This document shows positions 15,771-17,234 of a DNA stretch of 17,234 nt, in pieces. Origin of the DNA: Clostridia bacterium (GTDB lineage: Bacteria; Bacillota; Clostridia; Oscillospirales; Acutalibacteraceae); the NCBI GenBank assembly GCA_900768035.1, contig CAAGBH010000163.1:1-17234 (forward strand), given 5' to 3'. Under the pieces are notes generated by a model. That model saw nothing but the letters and a program-made list of their open reading frames with translations. It searched no databases and was not told the DNA's origin. The position numbers and the translations under genes are program-made. The stretch's first letter is position 1; each line of letters opens with the position of its first letter.

Positions 15771-16850
15771 TTAGTCCATATAACCTTTAGCACAAAGTAA
15801 TTCAGCGAGTAAAACAGCACCTCCTGCGGCACCCCTTAAAGTGTTATGGGATACACAAACAAATTTGTAGTCATACTGACTGTCTTCACGAAGACGGCCA
15901 ACAGAAACCGCCATACCGCCTTCAAGGTCACGGGCAAGTTTGGTTTGTGGCATATCGTCTTCGGTAAAGTAGTTGAGGAATTTTTTAGGTGCGTGGGGAA
16001 GTTCTAATTCCTGAGGAGCACCCTTGAAGTTATCCCATATATTTAATATTTCTTCTTTTGAAGGTTTATTCTTAAATGTTACAAATACTGCTGCCATATG
16101 TCCGTCAGAAACAGGAACACGCAAGCACTGAGCGGTGAATTTAGGACTATCAGCGGGAACAATTTCGCCATTTTCAATTTTGCCCCAAATTTTAAGCGGT
16201 TCTTTTTCGCTCTTTTCTTCTTCGCCGCCGATGTAGGGGATTACGTTATCAACCATTTCGGGCCAGCGTTCAAACGTTTTACCGGCACCTGAAATTGCCT
16301 GATATGTACAAACTAAAACTTTATCAATGCCGAATTTATCAAGCGGATAAAGTGCAGGAACATAACTCTGTAAAGAACAGTTTGATTTAACTGCAATAAA
16401 TCCTTTTTTAGTGCCGAGTCTCTTTCTTTGAGATTCAATGATTTCGGCGTGGTCGTCATTGATTTCAGGGATAATCATCGGAACATCAGGTGTAAATCTG
16501 TGTGCCGAGTTATTTGAAATAACAGGACATTCGTGTTTAGCATAGGCTTCTTCAAGCGCTTTGATTTCGTCCTTTTTCATATTAACTGCACAGAATACGA
16601 AATCAACCTTTGAAACGATTGTGTCAATATCCTTTTCGGCATCTAAAACAATCATATCCTTAAAGTTTTCGGGCATCGGCTTTGTCATAGCCCAACGGTT
16701 GCCGACAGCCTCTTTATAAGATTTATTTGCAGAGTTTGCGCTTGCGGCAAGCACGGTCACATTAAACCAAGGATGGTCCTCTAAAAGCAACGCAAAGCGT
16801 TGGCCAACCATACCTGTAGCACCGATAATACCAACATTAAACTTTTTCAT
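15771..16850 (-). CDS. asd: Aspartate-semialdehyde dehydrogenase, archaeal/fungal-like type
   Basis: Reduces aspartyl phosphate to aspartate semialdehyde with NADPH, feeding DapA as well as threonine and methionine synthesis. The NADP loop is GIIGATGMVGQRF (7-19), the nucleophile is Cys158 in VKSNCSLQ, and the catalytic His251 lies in RVPVSDGH. The length (359) and the wording of the motifs match the archaeal/yeast type of Asd rather than the E. coli or Bacillus types. AAAGGA (16861-16866) precedes the ATG at 16850. dapA begins 20 bases after its stop, making it the first gene of an asd-dapA-dapB operon. Confidence 0.95.
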   Translation of the reverse strand: MKKFNVGIIGATGMVGQRFALLLEDHPWFNVTVLAASANSANKSYKEAVGNRWAMTKPMPENFKDMIVLDAEKDIDTIVSKVDFVFCAVNMKKDEIKALEEAYAKHECPVISNNSAHRFTPDVPMIIPEINDDHAEIIESQRKRLGTKKGFIAVKSNCSLQSYVPALYPLDKFGIDKVLVCTYQAISGAGKTFERWPEMVDNVIPYIGGEEEKSEKEPLKIWGKIENGEIVPADSPKFTAQCLRVPVSDGHMAAVFVTFKNKPSKEEILNIWDNFKGAPQELELPHAPKKFLNYFTEDDMPQTKLARDLEGGMAVSVGRLREDSQYDYKFVCVSHNTLRGAAGGAVLLAELLCAKGYMD

Positions 16851-16871
16851 TTTAAAACAATCCTTTCAAAC

Positions 16872-16910
16872 ATTGTAAAATTTAACTTGATATATATATA
16901 ATTTTACAAT
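16872..16910. repeat. 11-bp inverted repeat in the asd leader and queA promoter
   Basis: ATTGTAAAATT (16872-16882) and AATTTTACAAT (16900-16910) are perfect inverted copies separated by 17 bases. As DNA they bracket the queA -35 box and touch its -10 box. As RNA they would form a weak AU-rich hairpin about 20 nt upstream of the asd start codon, close to its ribosome binding site. It could be an operator or an RNA structure; AT-rich sequence makes chance repeats more likely. Confidence 0.5.
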
Positions 16911-16915
16911 ATAAT
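16887..16915 (+). promoter_or_regulatory. Predicted queA promoter
   Basis: TTGATA (16887-16892), 17 bp, TATAAT (16910-16915). The start would be near 16922, giving a leader of about 60 nt. A second, weaker candidate (TTGTAC 16922-16927, 16 bp, TACTAA 16944-16949) cannot be excluded. The region is very AT-rich. Confidence 0.55.
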
Positions 16916-16933
16916 ATATTATTGTACCAAACT

Positions 16934-16962
16934 ATAATATCATTACTAAAATGGTTTGTCAA
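16934..16962 (-). promoter_or_regulatory. Promoter of the asd-dapA-dapB operon
   Basis: On the - strand, TTGACA (16957-16962) and TATTAT (16934-16939) with a 17-bp spacer make a near-consensus sigma-A promoter. Transcription should begin near 16927, giving a leader of about 77 nt. That is too short for a lysine riboswitch, and none of its structure is visible. Confidence 0.78.
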
Positions 16963-16982
16963 ACTATTTTGTGGGAGTTTAT

Positions 16983-17234
16983 ATGAAAACAAGCGATTTT
17001 TACTATGATTTACCTGAAGAACTTATTGCTCAGATACCGATTGAGCCACGTGATGCATCAAGAATGTTAGTGTTAAGCAAAGAAAACGCCGATGTTTTAC
17101 ATAAGCATTTTTATGATATTTGTGATTATTTAAAGGCAGGGGACTGTCTTGTTCTTAACGATACACGTGTTTTACCCGCACGACTTTACGGTACACGCGT
17201 AGACACGGGGGCAGTCGTAGAATTTGTTCTTTTA
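16983..17234 (+). CDS. queA: tRNA preQ1(34) S-adenosylmethionine ribosyltransferase-isomerase, 5' part
   Basis: QueA moves the ribosyl group of SAM onto 7-aminomethyl-7-deazaguanine at the tRNA wobble position, the penultimate stage of queuosine synthesis. The window holds the first 84 codons and cuts the gene; the full protein is about 340 residues in this family. The N-terminal hallmarks are clear: SDFYYDLPEELIAQIP (4-19), EPRDASRMLVL (21-31) and CLVLNDTRVLPARLYG (55-70). GGGAG (16973-16977) precedes ATG 16983. It is transcribed away from asd; ruvB or tgt often accompany it in other genomes but are not visible here. Confidence 0.95.
   Translation, partial: MKTSDFYYDLPEELIAQIPIEPRDASRMLVLSKENADVLHKHFYDICDYLKAGDCLVLNDTRVLPARLYGTRVDTGAVVEFVLL

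Noticed and set aside
16851..16982. Lysine riboswitch or SAM riboswitch upstream of asd
   Set aside because: The leader is too short and none of the conserved helices or loops can be drawn; only a simple AU-rich inverted repeat is present.
1..17234. Mobile elements, CRISPR arrays, tRNA or rRNA genes, or a defence system
   Set aside because: No transposase, integrase, repeat-spacer pattern, tRNA cloverleaf or CCA end was seen. All genes are housekeeping biosynthesis with uniform composition, apart from the small DUF378 gene.

Overview
This window is a low-GC stretch of bacterial chromosome. It most likely comes from an anaerobic member of the Bacillota, class Clostridia. The reasons are the AT-rich codon use, the strong GGAGG-type ribosome binding sites with TTG and GTG starts, the consensus sigma-A promoters, a Re-type citrate synthase, a YerC-type TrpR-family regulator, and the short-form HisG paired with HisZ. 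The order or genus cannot be fixed from what is visible. Coding density is very high. No stretch longer than about 130 bases lacks a gene, and I saw no mobile elements, CRISPR arrays, tRNAs or rRNAs. It is core biosynthetic territory, and the less ordinary content lies in the regulatory sites between operons.

Region 1 (1-5201, + strand) is a glutamate-precursor operon. Its genes are a Re-citrate synthase, an FCD-type GntR regulator, aconitase and isocitrate dehydrogenase. Together the enzymes carry oxaloacetate plus acetyl-CoA to 2-oxoglutarate, the oxidative half-TCA route that many anaerobes use for glutamate. A consensus promoter (TTGACA, 17 bp, TATAAT) precedes it. A perfect 12-bp palindrome overlaps the -10 box and presumed start site, and is probably the site for the GntR protein encoded in the operon. 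A hairpin terminator closes the unit.

Region 2 (5223-13784, + strand) is a complete histidine operon in the order yerC-hisZ-hisG-hisD-hisC-hisB-hisH-hisA-hisF-hisIE-hisK. Genes overlap or sit a few bases apart, consistent with translational coupling. Every step from PRPP and ATP to histidine is covered, including a PHP-type histidinol phosphatase. The first gene encodes a TrpR-family repressor. Its promoter overlaps a CTTTATC-GT-GATAAAG palindrome plus a third GATAAAG copy, a plausible histidine operator. A 17-bp perfect hairpin ends the operon.

Region 3 (13791-16850, - strand) holds a small DUF378 membrane protein gene and an asd-dapA-dapB operon, the first three committed steps from aspartyl phosphate towards diaminopimelate and lysine. 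Asd is of the archaeal/fungal-like family. A strong terminator separates dapB from the DUF378 gene.

Region 4 (16851-17234) is the asd/queA intergenic region and the first 84 codons of queA (queuosine tRNA modification), cut by the window edge. The best promoter predictions for asd and queA here face each other, with nearly coincident start points, and an 11-bp inverted repeat covers the queA promoter. I found no evidence of a wholly new system. The candidates worth following are the two predicted regulator-operator pairs and the interlocked asd/queA promoters.
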